Shown in pieces: positions 12,842-24,739 of a DNA stretch of 64,000 nt (its first letter is position 1; every line of letters begins with the position of its first letter). The stretch comes from Sipunculus nudus (Eukaryota; Annelida; Sipuncula; Golfingiida; Sipunculidae): contig CM049318.1 of NCBI GenBank assembly GCA_026874595.1, forward strand, positions 39,083,956-39,147,955. The letters are read 5' to 3'. Position numbers and translations under genes: made by a program. The notes below the pieces were generated by a model that worked only from the letters and a program-made list of their open reading frames with translations, was not told the DNA's origin and searched no databases.

Positions 12842-13229
12842 TTATGATACCCACAACTTGCTACAAAAACAACATTATTATAAGCAAATATCCGTTATTC
12901 ATGGACCTCTTATCCTGCATTTTACAAAATGTGGACATGTTTTATTCTGTTATCATTTAATTGTGTTAAAGACACTTTGAGGGACACATTATCTCGCTTT
13001 ACACGGCTTCCACATGTCTTGATTCAGAGTGGTATAAACGTTACTGTGAAAACAAAAACACACTTTTAGGTTTTACTTTTCATACTTTTAAGTGTAAGAA
13101 ATTATGAACATTATTATTAGGTGTCTTGGGTACGTTGCACTTGACTCAAAATATTTCTAAAGCTTTAGGTTACTGAATATACCATGGTTTTATTGATGGA
13201 GAAATACTATACCCGTTCAAGTTCAATTT
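12842..13229. other. Gene-free AT-rich sequence
   Basis: Nothing recognised. Confidence 0.4.
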
Positions 13230-13555
13230 TCTTCGGTTTGACCTTGTAAATGACCTTGAAAATGATTTTAAAGGTTAAAATGTACGATGGCATCCACCTA
13301 CACTTTTTTCATTATTGTTTGGTTAGTTGATCTGGCATGGATGCCTGATACAAACAAGCAATTATCCCAAAAGTGAAAAATCGACCTTGGCTGGCCTTTT
13401 TTCAGTCTGACCTTGAAAATAACCTTGAAATTCAAAATTTCAGGTGGCATCCACCTACACATTTCTTCACTCTATGGCTGATTGATCTAGCATGGATGCC
13501 TGCTATTAACAAGCAATGTCCTTAAAAGTGAAAAAATCAACTTTGGCTGGCCCAC
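13230..13555 (+). repeat. Tandem duplication, about 156-bp unit, two copies
   Basis: 'tggcatccacctacac' occurs at 13288 and 13445, and 'aagtgaaaaa' at 13371 and 13526, giving offsets of 157 and 155 bp. Both copies also share 'gaccttgaaaat', 'gcatggatgcctg' and 'ttggctggcc'. The copies are diverged. Confidence 0.85.
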
Positions 13556-13862
13556 TAACACCTGTAGTCAGAATCAGGGTCTGTCTCTATAACAAAATGC
13601 CCTGAATTAAGCAATAACATGATGCGCGCATAGCATAGGGGCAGTGCTGTCCCCTAGTGGTACAATAGTGTATTACAGCTAGATCTTGCATTGTCTGGCG
13701 TAGTTTGATAGATGGCGCTGCAAAAGCCTATAAGAAAAATAATTTGAAAATACAAATTATCTATGTAAAGATGTAGGTGAAAACATGGGAGGAGACCCCC
13801 AGGCCCTGCATCATTCCTCACAGTTCAAGAAAAAATACATGCATATCCGAGGCGTGGCCACG

Positions 13863-13993
13863 GAGCCGTTGATCTGTAAATCGGCTGGCTAGAAGAAATA
13901 AATGGCTGGCTAGCCGGCTGAGCCGGCTCAGGTCTAAGAACAATGATGATGGCTGAGTGGGCATTGTTGTGGCCGGCTAGCCGGCTGAGCCGT
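13863..13993. repeat. GC-rich palindromic repeat pair (GGCTAGCCGGCTGAGCCG)
   Basis: An identical 18-bp sequence occurs at 13908-13925 and 13975-13992. Each copy contains the overlapping palindromes GGCTAGCC and CCGGCTGAGCCGG. They stand out in AT-rich surroundings. Function is unknown; this may be a decayed transposon end. Confidence 0.7.
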
Positions 13994-14560
13994 GAAGATG
14001 AGGCAAATATTTAATGGACAAAATTTTGTCTCAGTCTAATAAAATTATATTTATTTGTACAATAATATGAAACAAACTTAACGAATATTTTGACAAGGTA
14101 ATTACCCTTTGGATAAATTAATTTTATTCAATATCACGCCAGACGTGTACAAAGACAGTGAGTGGTTACGTTAAGGATGGGGGTTTCCCCCATTGTGTTT
14201 TCAGATCTGACAATAAAGCGTGTTTTGGTGAAGCTGCGCAGCTATTTGATCAGATGAAAATTGTTATGATTTCCTCATTTCTTTTGACAGACGTTGGATA
14301 CACATGAATTATTTGATCTCAATGGATATAACGTTACATTGCTAAAAGCAACTTGAAAGGTTTCATTTCAGCTATTGAGACATATAGATATCATTGTTTG
14401 CATCCGCTGAGCAACTTTTTTCGTGCGCTCACTTGCATGACAGTTCAACCGGATAATCGTTTTTCGTGTGCCGAACTTGAAAGTGTCACGTCTTGGCGTT
14501 CTGTTGGCTTCTTTTTTTAACTGTATCACATGGGGTTATGTGATGAGCAGTAAATTTTGT

Positions 14561-14624
<64 letters not shown>

Positions 14625-15759
14625 TCAGAAAGACATGTCTCTAAATAAATCAAAACATTCGGTAATAATCTGTCAACTGAGAAGGGAGAGAGTTGACATA
14701 ATCGTACAAAATCGAACCCTAGCCAAAGAGTTTTCATAAAATTCATTGAAAATTTGATTACTTACAACACCTATTGTGAATTTTTCTTGATGTAATGTGA
14801 ACAGACAAACTCGATCACTGTCACAACCACGAAATCCCTGATTCCATTTGGCCTAGACTGAAATCGACTTTTTTTTCCTGCGCTGAACTTTCCCGGTCGC
14901 GATTCTATAAGTAATTTGTCACGTGTCTTCACTGAATTTTCGCAGGTGTCAGCCTCAATCATCCCCGTGACCTCTGTGACACTTGATATGTTAATGTGGC
15001 AACATGTCGTTGAGGCAGCCGGTGTCTGCAGCTGTTTGACACTGATTTGGTCTCGCGTTTTAACTTCAATTGCAAACCATTCAGACGCGCTTAAAAGTTT
15101 AGTTTCCGCTCAAGGATTTTATTACTTTTATCCATAAGTGTTTACGCGAATGATATTTGCAGCATGATTATAATATGAGGTAGTTATGAGCAGTCGCTGG
15201 CTGTCGACATCGTTGCACGGTTATACGTACAATAAAATGGCTTATATTGACTGGAAACAATTATACCAAAAATGCATATTTTTTCCTAACATATAACAGC
15301 TTTTCCCTATATGGTTTTCGTTCATTTAATCCTGAATGTTAACCGAGCAGTATATAATTTTTTTATATTGCACATCGACCTAAATAACATTAAATGGTCA
15401 AGCATCAGTATCTGACTGAATAAACTTGGGAATTATCTGGATTTTGGCACTTCTTCTCTTCATTTCTGAGCAACCGGGATTAGAGAAACGCCCTTGATCA
15501 AACGGGGAATATGCCAGTTATCCGGTCTGAAAAAAAGGGGCTTGCGGGAACCTTGTTACCTATAACATAATGTCTTAAAAACTTCCACAAAATTAATCAT
15601 GCATTACCATTACGAAGCTTGCAGCTCGGTGAAATCCGCTGGAGACCGGTTCGTGTTAACATGTTAGGCCTACTGTAGTAACAATTTACAAGCTGAAGTA
15701 TGCAAGCGAATATCCTCTTTTCATCGGCTTATCAGTATTTCACCGGCGGCTGAGCCGAT
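13994..15759. other. Gene-free stretch with one compound microsatellite
   Basis: It contains the (AT)n(GT)n microsatellite listed separately. No exon or named repeat was recognised. The ORF-like stretches at 14486-14962 are microsatellite or chance frames. Confidence 0.4.
14563..14624. repeat. Compound (AT)n(GT)n microsatellite
   Basis: An uninterrupted AT run to 14596 is followed by GT to 14624. Open frames across it encode only alternating Ile-Tyr or Val-Cys/Thr-His and are artefacts. Confidence 0.97.
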
Positions 15760-16120
15760 GTTTAATACGTGCTTACAACGTGCTTGTAACGTACGATCTC
15801 CGTGCGATTGCTACTTTGTCGTACGGAGGCAGTACTTACACGTGCAGCTCACGTACGGTGCCCTTACTCACTGGCATGTTGTAAGTGCGTGCAAGTGCGA
15901 TGAACGTGATTTTTTTCCGCCCGATGTCGGGTGTGAATCCGTAGCCCGAACGCAGCGAAAGTTCCTCCTGCACTAAAAGTGCTACGGCGTGTCTGCGTGC
16001 TCCCAAATCCGTAAAAGCTGAGGCGGTACTCACCACGTACGGATCCCCAATTTTTGCCCACGTTTTTGCAAGTAGACAGCACGGACTTGCAAGTACGGCG
16101 GGTTGGGACCACGGCTTTAG
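15760..16120. repeat. CpG-rich island of unknown, probably transposon, origin
   Basis: About 360 bp dense in CpG, with recurring 'cgtacgg', 'acgtgc' and 'gcaagt' motifs, in sharp contrast to the AT-rich flanks. No terminal inverted repeats with a target duplication could be defined, and no conserved protein is encoded. The frames at 15758-16112 are short and lack similarity. It could be a non-autonomous DNA element or a promoter-type CpG island. Confidence 0.4.
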
Positions 16121-17339
16121 GGAACCATTGCGTGTGTGTATTTATACAAATCTTAAGACTTTTTACGTCATATATATTTCATAAAACAAAACGCATTGTG
16201 TGAATATATTTTAATATATACATACACCATAAAAAAAGAAAAATAACTGATCAAAAAGATCTATATAAATAAATTTGAAAATATTCTAAATCTTATCACA
16301 GAATGCATTTGTTTAATGTATGAGAAATATTGGAGGTCCCTATAATAACCCAATACAATCGGGCATATAGGGATTCCATGAATCTAGTTTTGCACAATTA
16401 CATCTGTTAATTGTCACATTAGTAAAACGCAGGACAATCAAGCATTAAAGCCCATAGTAACATGGAGGATATTCGTCCCAATAGGTGTGGACTGAAACAA
16501 AAAATATCTACATGTATACAATTCGACTATATATATTCACGATACAACTCGGAGCAACACTTCTTCGTCTGTGTACTGGAAGCATGACTATTCTCTTGGA
16601 AATATTGCTTATAAAATGGGAACCTACACTTTAATTTATGTACTATAGTAAAACAGCCTGTAATCACAACCAGTTTTGTATACATATTTTTGAGCGTAAT
16701 TACAATAATTGCGCCCAAAAGATGCGCATCGTATTATGGTAATATTTTTTACACATTTTTTGAGTCCTTGCGCATGTAGGCAATAAACTCATGCAATAGA
16801 AGTAAAAAGCAACTTGAATGACCTGAATACTGTCTGAAACATCTTGTTTTTGTCGATCACACATAACTGACATAAGGTGCATGCCTTTTTATACAATCAG
16901 CATGCGGGACCCCTAAAGCTCTCAAGTATGGAGATCGAGATACCCATATAGACTATGATTACCCAGGCGATATTACAGTAATGATGTTTTATTTTACGTC
17001 ATATTTACGACTTTCTGTGGCTTTGTGCACTTTCTTGATGCGGGGGGGGGGGGGGGGGGGATTAACGCTGCAATACATTTAATTTCTACCGTTCAAATAG
17101 ACACCATGTTTTAAAATTATTAATGTATCGTATCCCGACCCCAGCTTTCACTTTATAAAACCTATCGTGAAAAAAAAAATGATTTTCACATGCATCAATT
17201 GCTCTACTTAGATTCTCTACAGAATAGGGTGCTTGCTTCCTTCCAAAACGCATTTTCTCATAAACTCTCCTAGTACGCATAAGGTCCGATAAATACTCTT
17301 GGGCAAACCTTGTTTGATCTTGGAATGATTTTAGTCAAA
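16121..17339. other. 3' flank of UNG-A
   Basis: This is downstream (on the minus strand) of the UNG-A stop. It contains a G19 homopolymer at 17042-17060 and a candidate polyadenylation signal (16988-16993). No other gene is recognised. Confidence 0.5.
16988..16993 (-). promoter_or_regulatory. Candidate UNG-A polyadenylation signal (AATAAA)
   Basis: A canonical AATAAA on the minus strand, about 345 bp after the UNG-A stop codon. The 3' untranslated region would include the G19/C19 tract. No transcript evidence is available. Confidence 0.35.
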
Positions 17340-17619
17340 TTACAGTGACCAGTCAATTTCTTCTTTTTTGAACTTCTTCAAAGCTTGGTTCGCCTGCGAA
17401 AAGCATTTGCATCCAAAGAACTTGGTACAAGACAGCGGGGATGGATGAGCTGTTTTGATCACGTGATGTTTAGTGCCATCAATCAGCTTCTCCTTTTTGT
17501 GGGCGAACCCTCCCCACAAAATGAAGACCAATTTGTCCGCCTGGTCACTGATGGTCCGGATCACGTGATCTGTGAACGTCTGCCAGCCGTACTTAGCATG
17601 CGAGTTGGCTTTGTGTGCC
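17340..17619 (-). CDS. UNG: UNG-A exon 5 (C-terminal exon, stop TAA)
   Basis: Acceptor gatttcag precedes the exon, which completes a Gln codon split with exon 4 and runs 92 residues to TAA. It begins AHKANSH, followed by GW-FTD, then the VFILWG strand and AHKK helix. HPSPLS follows: this is the loop that in UNG enzymes carries the catalytic histidine and inserts into the minor groove. The C-terminal FFGCKCFSQAN and IDW motifs are the expected UNG ending. No key residue is missing. The plus-strand frame at 17385-17657 is a shadow of this exon. Confidence 0.97.
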
Positions 17620-18789
17620 CTGAAATCGAAAGTAAAGTAACAAATATAGGAATATAATAAATATAGCATTTCCCCCCTGACAGATAGCCAGATGATTAAA
17701 AAGACAATGATAAGTTTCTTGTTAAGTCGTGTTCACATTTTTGTTAAAATTTCTAACATTAGATGTCGCCAGCTATCAATGCCACGGATGTCCGTTAGTT
17801 TCATTAAACACTACTAGATGCCGCCACTGCTTGATGGTGCACACCGTGCTGGCTCTGAACTTCGCTGTAATTTTATTTTTCAAATATACTAAGCGGTTTG
17901 GAGGATTTTCTTTTGATCACAAATGTTTTGTGGTTGTAATACTGATTAAAGGCGGGCAATGCATGTTATTATATGTATTCTTGGTGTCAAGAGATGGAAT
18001 ATTTACATATGCAAATGATCTCACTTGTTCAACATGGCTGAAAAAAAAACTATTTAGCTACAGATAATCTCAGTGGTAAATTATATGAATATTTTCTTGT
18101 ATGTATGTGTACATTGTTTCTTTGTGTATTTTGTATCTTTGTTTGTTTAAATAAATGAATTTACTTATATATGTATTATTATAATGAAAGACCAGTACCC
18201 ATTGGTCAGTAAGGGTATTTTAATTAAACTTTTATTCTTACTTAAGTAGTGAAAATTCCTGAATTCCATCGCAATGTTTCATATAAAACCTGTTATCAGG
18301 CTGTAAGACGCTAAATGGGCATTATGTGGCCATGCCCAACAGAACTAATGCTGTTTCCCACTGCTCAGATTTGTTTCAGATTATGTTGCTAAAATGAAAT
18401 TTTAATTAAAAACCAAATTTTCAGTTTCATTTTTAAACAAGCAAAATACATGGCAGAAGCAAAAACAAAAAGCAGTTTGAAACATTTTCATGTGTTTTTT
18501 TCATATATGGCTGATTAAAGAGTGACTTGATGTTACTGGGTGCTTAAAACAGCATGCTTTTTAAAAGTTTAAAATTTTTAAATATTTAATATCATATGTA
18601 AATTCACGAACACATTTGTTTAAATAATGTACAGTTAATGAGCAAAAACACCCCACTATACCAGGTTTAAACTGATCTACATTTTATTGGTTTGATATAA
18701 AATTTTAAATGACTTTTGGGTTTATTTTGAATTAGGAGTGTTTTGCTAAGGTTTCTACCTAAATGGATCTTAAAAAGCAATGTACTTAC
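17620..18789 (-). other. UNG-A intron 4
   Basis: A 1.17-kb intron bounded by gtaagt and cag. It is AT-rich, and I recognise no repeat family. The 112-codon plus-strand frame at 17729-18067 has no recognisable similarity. Confidence 0.8.
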
Positions 18790-18962
18790 TGGACTGTGAG
18801 GGTTGCATTAAGAAGCAACACACCCTGTTTGGCCCAGCTCTCTAAACAGCCATGGTCCGGGGTCTTAAACCCCGGGATATCACTCATCAGCTCCTTGTAG
18901 ATGTTCTTCAGCGATGGAGGTGGATTTATCCCCTTTGGCACAGAGAACGACAAACCATGTGC
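18790..18962 (-). CDS. UNG: UNG-A exon 4
   Basis: Acceptor cttcacag and donor CCA|gtaagt. The 57 complete codons begin [11 protein letters not shown] and continue through [12 protein letters not shown], the proline-rich loop and helix of UNG that contacts DNA. They end in [14 protein letters not shown]. The Asn of LLLN is the residue that in characterised UNGs hydrogen-bonds uracil and excludes cytosine. The exon ends with two bases of a split Gln codon. Confidence 0.97.
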
Positions 18963-19562
18963 CTGTGAAGAAAACATTCATTATCAGCTAATTTCCAAAG
19001 GAAAACTGAACATTGTGTTCCTAATTTGAAAAATAATCCATATATGTGATTTTTGTTCTCACAGATAATCAGGCAATATTGCCCCAGGCAATACAACCTC
19101 ATACACAAGAACTACTGATGCTTCTAATTAGGTCATTACAAACTGACCAACATAATACAGTGAAATCTCTAAATTACAACCACCTAATGGACCCTGACAT
19201 GGTGGTCACATTTTTGAGGTGGTTGCTAAAATGAGGTGGTCATCAGGTGAGATTTTACTATAATATCTGGCCTATACTGTACTTATTTTTTTTTTCTCAT
19301 TTACACTTCTTGTCCAGTTTTCTCCTTTTGAGCCCCCAAGTTCAAAATTTGATAAGTAAAGGTTTGATCCAGACATGCTGCTTGTCAGTCCCATATCTCT
19401 GACCACTGGCAATCAGGAGCAAAGTTAAGACAGATTCAGCAACACTGACACAAATGTATTTGCCAGGTTGGGTTATGTTAGATGAGAGCCCATATGATAA
19501 TGAGATATGTTTGGGGAAACATAATTACATTTAATGATGTTGTGTTCATTTGTATTATTAGT

Positions 19563-20158
19563 TGTTATGATCTGTAGATCGGTTTAATTACTTTCTAGAC
19601 CATGGTTTGTTATGATTCAGCTGACAGAAGATTCTAGATGCTTCTGGGAGGCTTAGCTGGTAATTTCCATGTAGAGAAGTGTAGAGAAGTCTAAAGAAAG
19701 TTCTGGAACATTGGCTGACTGGAACTCTCCAGAAGTGTCTGTGCTGCAGGCATATATAGACGCCAGCACATGAGCCGCAGGTCAGTTGAGTTCAGTGAAT
19801 CAAGTGTGTAAGAGTTGTTCTGTGGACGATGTGTCGTGAGCTGCAGATTCGATGCTGCGATGAGCTGCAGATTCACACAAGATGTTAGGATGTTTATTGG
19901 TCCTGGAGATTTATATTTAGCCAAGCAGCATGTAAGAATACTTTTTATGTTGAAGAATTGTGTTTGGAGCCAGTTAACAGCAGGTGAAGGCCAGAGAACT
20001 GTGTGTTCTGGAAGTACTGTCAACCATGGGCGAGTCATTTGTGACATTTTGGAAATAAACATTGTTTATTTTTCAACCCCTAGACTCGAGATTTTTGGAC
20101 TTTTGCGAGAAAGTTCCCAGGATATATACAGTATGTCCACTGCTTGTTAGTTGTGACA
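19563..20158 (+). mobile_element. Possible solo LTR
   Basis: About 600 bp with promoter-like and terminator-like elements in LTR order: a TATA stretch (gcatatatag near 19750) and a polyadenylation-like AATAAA near 20056. It begins TGTTATGA and could end TTGTGACA. The flanks do not give a clean target duplication (ttagt on the left recurs only just inside the right end). The 123-aa minus and 111-aa plus frames here lack similarity and overlap each other. The boundaries are uncertain. Confidence 0.3.
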
Positions 20159-20245
20159 AACATTAAAAATTTGTTCTGCAATATCACTGTTCCTATTTTA
20201 ATTTTTCAGTTTTTTTTTGAGGGGGGGGGGGGGGGAAGAAGTGGG

Positions 20246-20433
20246 CAGGAGCAGATCCAGGGGGAACCAGGAGTCCCGACCCCCCTTTTTCAGCCACCGC
20301 AAATTTTTTAAGGGTTTCAGACAAATTATTGCACCCTGGAATCCTTTTCTGGACCTGGAGACCTTTTTTTAGGCTTTGTCATTAGTCCACCTGGGTTGGA
20401 CTCCCCTCTTCCTAAATCCTGGATCTGCCCCTG
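20246..20433 (+). mobile_element. MITE family A, copy 3
   Basis: It begins CAGGAGCAGATCCAGG and ends CCTGGATCTGCCCCTG. The interior matches copies 1 and 2 ('cagccaccgcaa', 'agggtttcagacaa', 'cattagtccacctggg'). It lies right after a poly-G tract. No clear 5-bp target duplication remains (GTGGG against GGAGG). It sits in UNG-A intron 3. Confidence 0.8.
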
Positions 20434-20539
20434 GGAGGTTGGGGTGAATAAGCAAAAAAGTCCTCATTAGAATCACTGCATGCCAAATGCTGTTCTTCCC
20501 ACAGTCCTTCCAAAGATTTACCAGAAATATCCATTCCAA

Positions 20540-20795
20540 AGAATGCAAGCCTCCACCATGTTTGCATTCACTTATTTGCATGGCCCGCAATCCCAGGTTC
20601 ATCCAAGCATAAATGACTGTAATCTGTACATTTGTGAATATTCCTTGATGCATTCCTGAATCCAGATCATGTACATGATCCAAACAAAATCTAATCAATT
20701 GTTCATTGGCCTTTTCATAAAATGCCCTGAAAATTTCTGTAGATTCTGTGGCATGATTGCATAACTTATGTTGTGAACAAACACACATGTATTTT
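20540..20795 (+). repeat. Dispersed repeat family C, copy 1
   Basis: It shares 'gcctccaccatg', 'tgcattcacttatt', 'tgtgaatattccttgatg', 'aaaatctaatcaattgttcattggcc', 'aaaatgccctgaaaatttc' and 'gtgaacaaacacaca' in the same order with the copies at 21.2 kb, 57.97 kb and (inverted) 28.4 kb. The 139-codon minus frame at 20369-20788 reads through this repeat and MITE copy 3, so it is not a gene. Confidence 0.8.
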
Positions 20796-21164
20796 TACCT
20801 AGCCTGGTAAATTGAAAAACATAAAAATATGCTGGCTCCATTTTTAATTTTTGACCCAAGAGTCTGTAGAACCATATTTTTTTCTGTGGCCCTACTGACA
20901 AACAGTTATTTATAAAATCATGTTGGTTTCATGACAAGATGTCTGCAAACATTTAGCAATTGCTGTCAGCTTCCCCACTACAACTTGCAAGTAGGGGATA
21001 ACAGGGGAAAAATAGCTGATGACCTTGGAATTTTGGTCAAAGGGTGTCACCCTAGACTATAACTCTGACCAAGGTCAATCAAAAATGAGTTATATTGGAA
21101 TTCTACTGCAAATAGCTGTATATGAAAAAAAGAACTAAACTAGGAGTCTGCATTTAAAGGATAC

Positions 21165-21485
21165 AGGCCTCCACCATGTGGAGGGGGGGGGGGGGTCCCT
21201 ATTGTGGAATGCTCCAAAAACCTTGTTTACATTCACTTATTCGGCCCAAATTACCAGGTCCATTCATGCATAAGTTACTCTACATTTGTGAATATTCCTT
21301 GATGAGGTATCTGATTCTGGGTCATGTGTCGGATCCATAACAAAATCTAATCAATTCTTCATTGGCAAATTTCCAAAATGCCCTGAAAATTTCATGAGAT
21401 TCTTTCCATAACTGCTTGAGTAATTTTTTAAACAAACACGCACACGAAAGGGGAATGAACACATACGATTACCCTCCTGGCAGAG
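21165..21485 (+). repeat. Dispersed repeat family C, copy 2
   Basis: Same order of landmarks as copy 1. It starts near 'ggcctccaccatg' and ends near 'ctcctggcagagg', which gives short imperfect inverted ends (cctcc...gcagagg). A poly-G insertion follows the first landmark. It lies in UNG-A intron 3. Confidence 0.8.
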
Positions 21486-21999
21486 GCAAAATTTCTTGTT
21501 GATAGTTTTGCACTTAGGAGACCAAAGGGAAATATACCCTCATCAAGCCCTAGAGGCCATTACCAGAATGAGACCGAAGTATATGATATACATTGGGACT
21601 ATGAAATTCTCTTCAAGCATCATTAAGACTAGATGCCTCAACAGTATCTTTGGTTAAAATATCTTGACAGAGTCTTAATTTCTTTATACAACAAAGTTTT
21701 CCATATTTTATTTTTAACTTATACAAAATAGGGTATAAGATCCACAAATGTTGACAATTTGTATGTTTAGATGAATTGTGATTTTAACACATACAAGCAC
21801 GCATTTAGAAAATAATAATATCTTTAACAATTGGATCTGGGCATGGATTCATTTTGTTCAGAGCCATTACATATATTTGAAAACAGAGGTCCCGAAAATA
21901 TTTCATTTAATCAGTGCACGCTTTGTATGATGATAAGTTCTATGATGTTTGCAGTGTACATACATGTTGTAATTACATGTATATCAGTCAACCACTTAC

Positions 22000-22047
22000 C
22001 TGTCCATTATCATGATAAGGGTCCTGTCCAAGAATTACCACCTTCAC
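22000..22047 (-). CDS. UNG: UNG-A exon 3 (catalytic GQDPYH exon)
   Basis: A 48-nt exon encodes 16 residues, VKVVILGQDPYHDNGQ. Acceptor aggtgaag is preceded by ttttttag, and the donor is ACAG|gtaagt. The motif GQDPYH is the UNG family water-activating loop: its Asp is the general base, and the Tyr blocks thymine. It is too short to appear as an open frame of its own. The codon phase is zero at both ends. Confidence 0.97.
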
Positions 22048-23166
22048 CTAAAAAAGATAACAAAGAAATCAATCACTGTCAAATTTTATAAGGTTCTCTG
22101 CATTGGGGAAAGAAGTGGGGTAAATGGGTCCCTTTAAATTAATTATTGACAATTTTTGCACTGTTTTCCGAATATTTAACAGCTAACAGTGATTGTATTA
22201 TAATTATAGTTAATTTCATTGCAAAATTAGTCATTATAATTTTGGAGTATATGTAAATAACTATTCTTCGGAATCCTATTTTTTCTGAATTTCTTAGAGA
22301 ATTATGACCAGTAATGTTAGTATTCATAAACATATCACAGAAATGGACGGAACATTGTTTTGTTCACATGCACCTTTAAAATAAAAAAGAGTTGAAGCAC
22401 ATTCCTTTATTATCCTTGTTACTTGTATTATTGAAATTATTTTCTACCAAACAGTTAGGTTTTTTAATCAAAATACAAATTGTGTTCTTTCTCCTTATTT
22501 TTTGGGGTACCAGAGTCAGAAAATAATTCATCTTTTGGTGCAGCCTTAACTGAATGCTAAACCCTGTGTAAATAACTATTGTGGAGCCACTAACGTCATA
22601 TTTGTATTACCATATATGATCTAAAAGAAAAGGTCTCTGACCCTCTTAAGTGAATAGCAGAACTCCACCCTGTTAAACTGAAAAAAAAACTAACCTCTGC
22701 TGGGGTCCTGTAGTGTTATAAATGAATAAATTAAATAACAAATTTGATTGCTGTGCTTTGTAAATGCAGTAAAGCAATTTTCATTATTACAATGTTTGCA
22801 GACATAGATAAACAGGGTCATTACCACCAACTACTTGCTCCAGGGCACCTATCCATATGCCCAGTTTCATCTAACCTAATAAAGAATATTGAATTACAAA
22901 GCTAACAGAATCCATTTTTTGTTCAGCCTTAAACTTAAGAAAAGTCTTATATTTATTAACTTTGAAAAGCAGCAGAGCAGGATCAAGCACTGCAATTCTT
23001 TTTATCTTGTAAATAAACAAAAAAATACCATTTTGGTTGGATAGTTGTAATTCCATAAATAAACATAACACTTCAAGAAAGCTTCCTGCTTAAAAAAAAA
23101 GAAAATTCCATGTACCCTCAAATGGTTAAACTAGGGAGAACCCATACATTGAACAAAGCAAATGTA

Positions 23167-23209
<43 letters not shown>
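23167..23209. repeat. (TA)n microsatellite
   Basis: An uninterrupted TA run inside UNG-A intron 2. Confidence 0.97.
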
Positions 23210-23211
<2 letters not shown>

Positions 23212-23345
23212 TGAAATGGGCAACTAATGAGACATACTAATAACACTATGGTATTCAGTGATGGGATGTAGATCACTAATCTGGATCTCTCAAAATGATT
23301 GTTAATGTTATGTAAATTTATCACTCTACATTTATGGTAAATATT

Positions 23346-23490
23346 ATTAACTAGGCCTACAGGCCTAATGTATACCTGTGCAATGGGATATACATCAGGT
23401 ATAATGCTTTCATGCTGGACTGATACTTTTCACATACAAGTGTCACATGTATATGTACAATGCAAGCACTGAACATTTTGAATCCAAGTA
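23346..23490 (+). repeat. Dispersed repeat family F, copy 1
   Basis: It matches 39099-39270 in the same orientation, sharing 'acaggcctaatg', 'cctgtgcaatgggatataca' and 'ataatgctt', then a diverged tail ending in 'attttgaatccaagta' (39.2 kb copy: 'attttaaacccaagta'). Confidence 0.8.
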
Positions 23491-23536
23491 ACATGCACCA
23501 ATTACTGGCATGGGTGCACACAACACAAAAATGATT

Positions 23537-24000
23537 GTAGGTGGCACCATCAGTCTTGAGTACAAAAAAGCCACGTATGGATGTATTGACATGCAAAATT
23601 CCAGCCAGATACTTCAAAGCACTCCTCAGCTATGTGCACAAATGTATGAAACAATTGTAGGTGGTGCCAAAGGTCTTGTTTACAACAAAACTATCTGAGA
23701 TGTATTGACATGTATAATTACAGGCTGATATGTCAAATCACTCAGGACTGAGGATTAAGCAGGATCACACACTGCAAAAATTATTGTAGGTGGCGCCACC
23801 AGTCTTGTATATGATGAAGCTATCTGATATGTATAAATATGCACAATTTCAGCCTGATATATCAAATTCCTCCTCAGAAATAAGCAGGTACATTCACTGT
23901 GCAAAAGAAAGTGTAGGTGGCAACATCATTCCTTTGTACAAGAAAGCCATAAAAAATGCATAGACAGGTCAAAATATCAGGCCAATACATGAAAATTCTG
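23537..24000 (+). repeat. Tandem repeat, about 125-bp unit, four diverged copies
   Basis: 'gtaggtgg' anchors occur at 23537, 23657, 23786 and 23913. Each is followed by a 'catca/ccacc...gtcttgt-tac' segment and 'gacatg...aat...caggc-gata'. Period varies from 120 to 129 bp. Confidence 0.8.
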
Positions 24001-24069
24001 TTGAGTTAGGTGCACTGGGCTGACCAGGCTTAGGTGAGAAAGGCAGTTGCCCCGAGCTGACTGGAACAA

Positions 24070-24630
24070 ATTGCTAGCTTCATCTACTGCAATGAGTGAA
24101 CTCTTTGACCTGTACCTGGCTGCACTGAGTGAACTTTGGACTTGTAACTGGCTGCACTGAGTGAACTCTTGACCTGTCGCCTAATCTGATACAGTTGACA
24201 GTCTGCCAAAGCTATAAATAGATCCAGACTGATCTTTGTTCTGTGACAAATCTGAATTAGTTGGCAGTCTGCAAAACTATTTATAGATACAGACACAATC
24301 CTGGTCTGTTGGTAAATCTGTTTACACATACTGAAAGACTTTTGCTAAAATGTTTTTTTCAAGCTGACATGTTCATAAGAATTTTTATCAAAATGTCAAG
24401 CTTTGTTTATCAAAGTATCTCAGAGTCCTTTCATTGTTTAAGGTCTAATAATTGTGCCAAAGATCATTTTAGTAAACTTGAACAAAGGCCCCTAAGAATC
24501 ATTTTTGTGCAATGTTACAGAAGTTGAAACCTCAGTGTGAAATAGGCTTACTAATGGCTGCGAGACAAACTTCAGCTTTTTATGACTCTACTAAAAATCA
24601 ATGAACCCAGTCTATCCTTATATGATTGAA
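24070..24630 (+). repeat. Dispersed repeat family E, copy 2
   Basis: Counterpart of 3415-3965. It has extra 'gagtgaact...gacctg' units at its left end, so the start is itself a short tandem array. Confidence 0.75.
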
Positions 24631-24739
24631 AGAACCCTACCCTAGGATAATTCTTGTGAAAAATTAAACAATTCAGCTTGACAGTTTCATCATAAAGCAT
24701 TTTTAAGTTAAAAGAGGCTAAAATTACTGGGTTTTTGTC

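Larger units (their letters stand above)
18963..21999 (-). other. UNG-A intron 3 (repeat-rich)
   Basis: A 3.0-kb intron containing an LTR-like segment (19563-20158), MITE family A copy 3 and two family C repeats, each listed separately. Near 19150-19260 a degenerate 'ggtggtca' repeat resembles family D. Confidence 0.8.

Noticed and set aside
12535-12960. 141-codon plus-strand frame with a poly-Pro run
   Set aside because: The Pro run is the C tract of MITE copy 2.
14486-14746. Frames encoding Ile-Tyr or Thr-His runs
   Set aside because: Direct translations of the (AT)n(GT)n microsatellite.
19691-20150. Overlapping 123-codon minus and 111-codon plus frames
   Set aside because: They lie on opposite strands within an LTR-like segment, and neither has domain features.
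20369-20788. 139-codon minus-strand frame
   Set aside because: It spans MITE family A copy 3 and family C copy 1, both repeated elsewhere without an intact frame.
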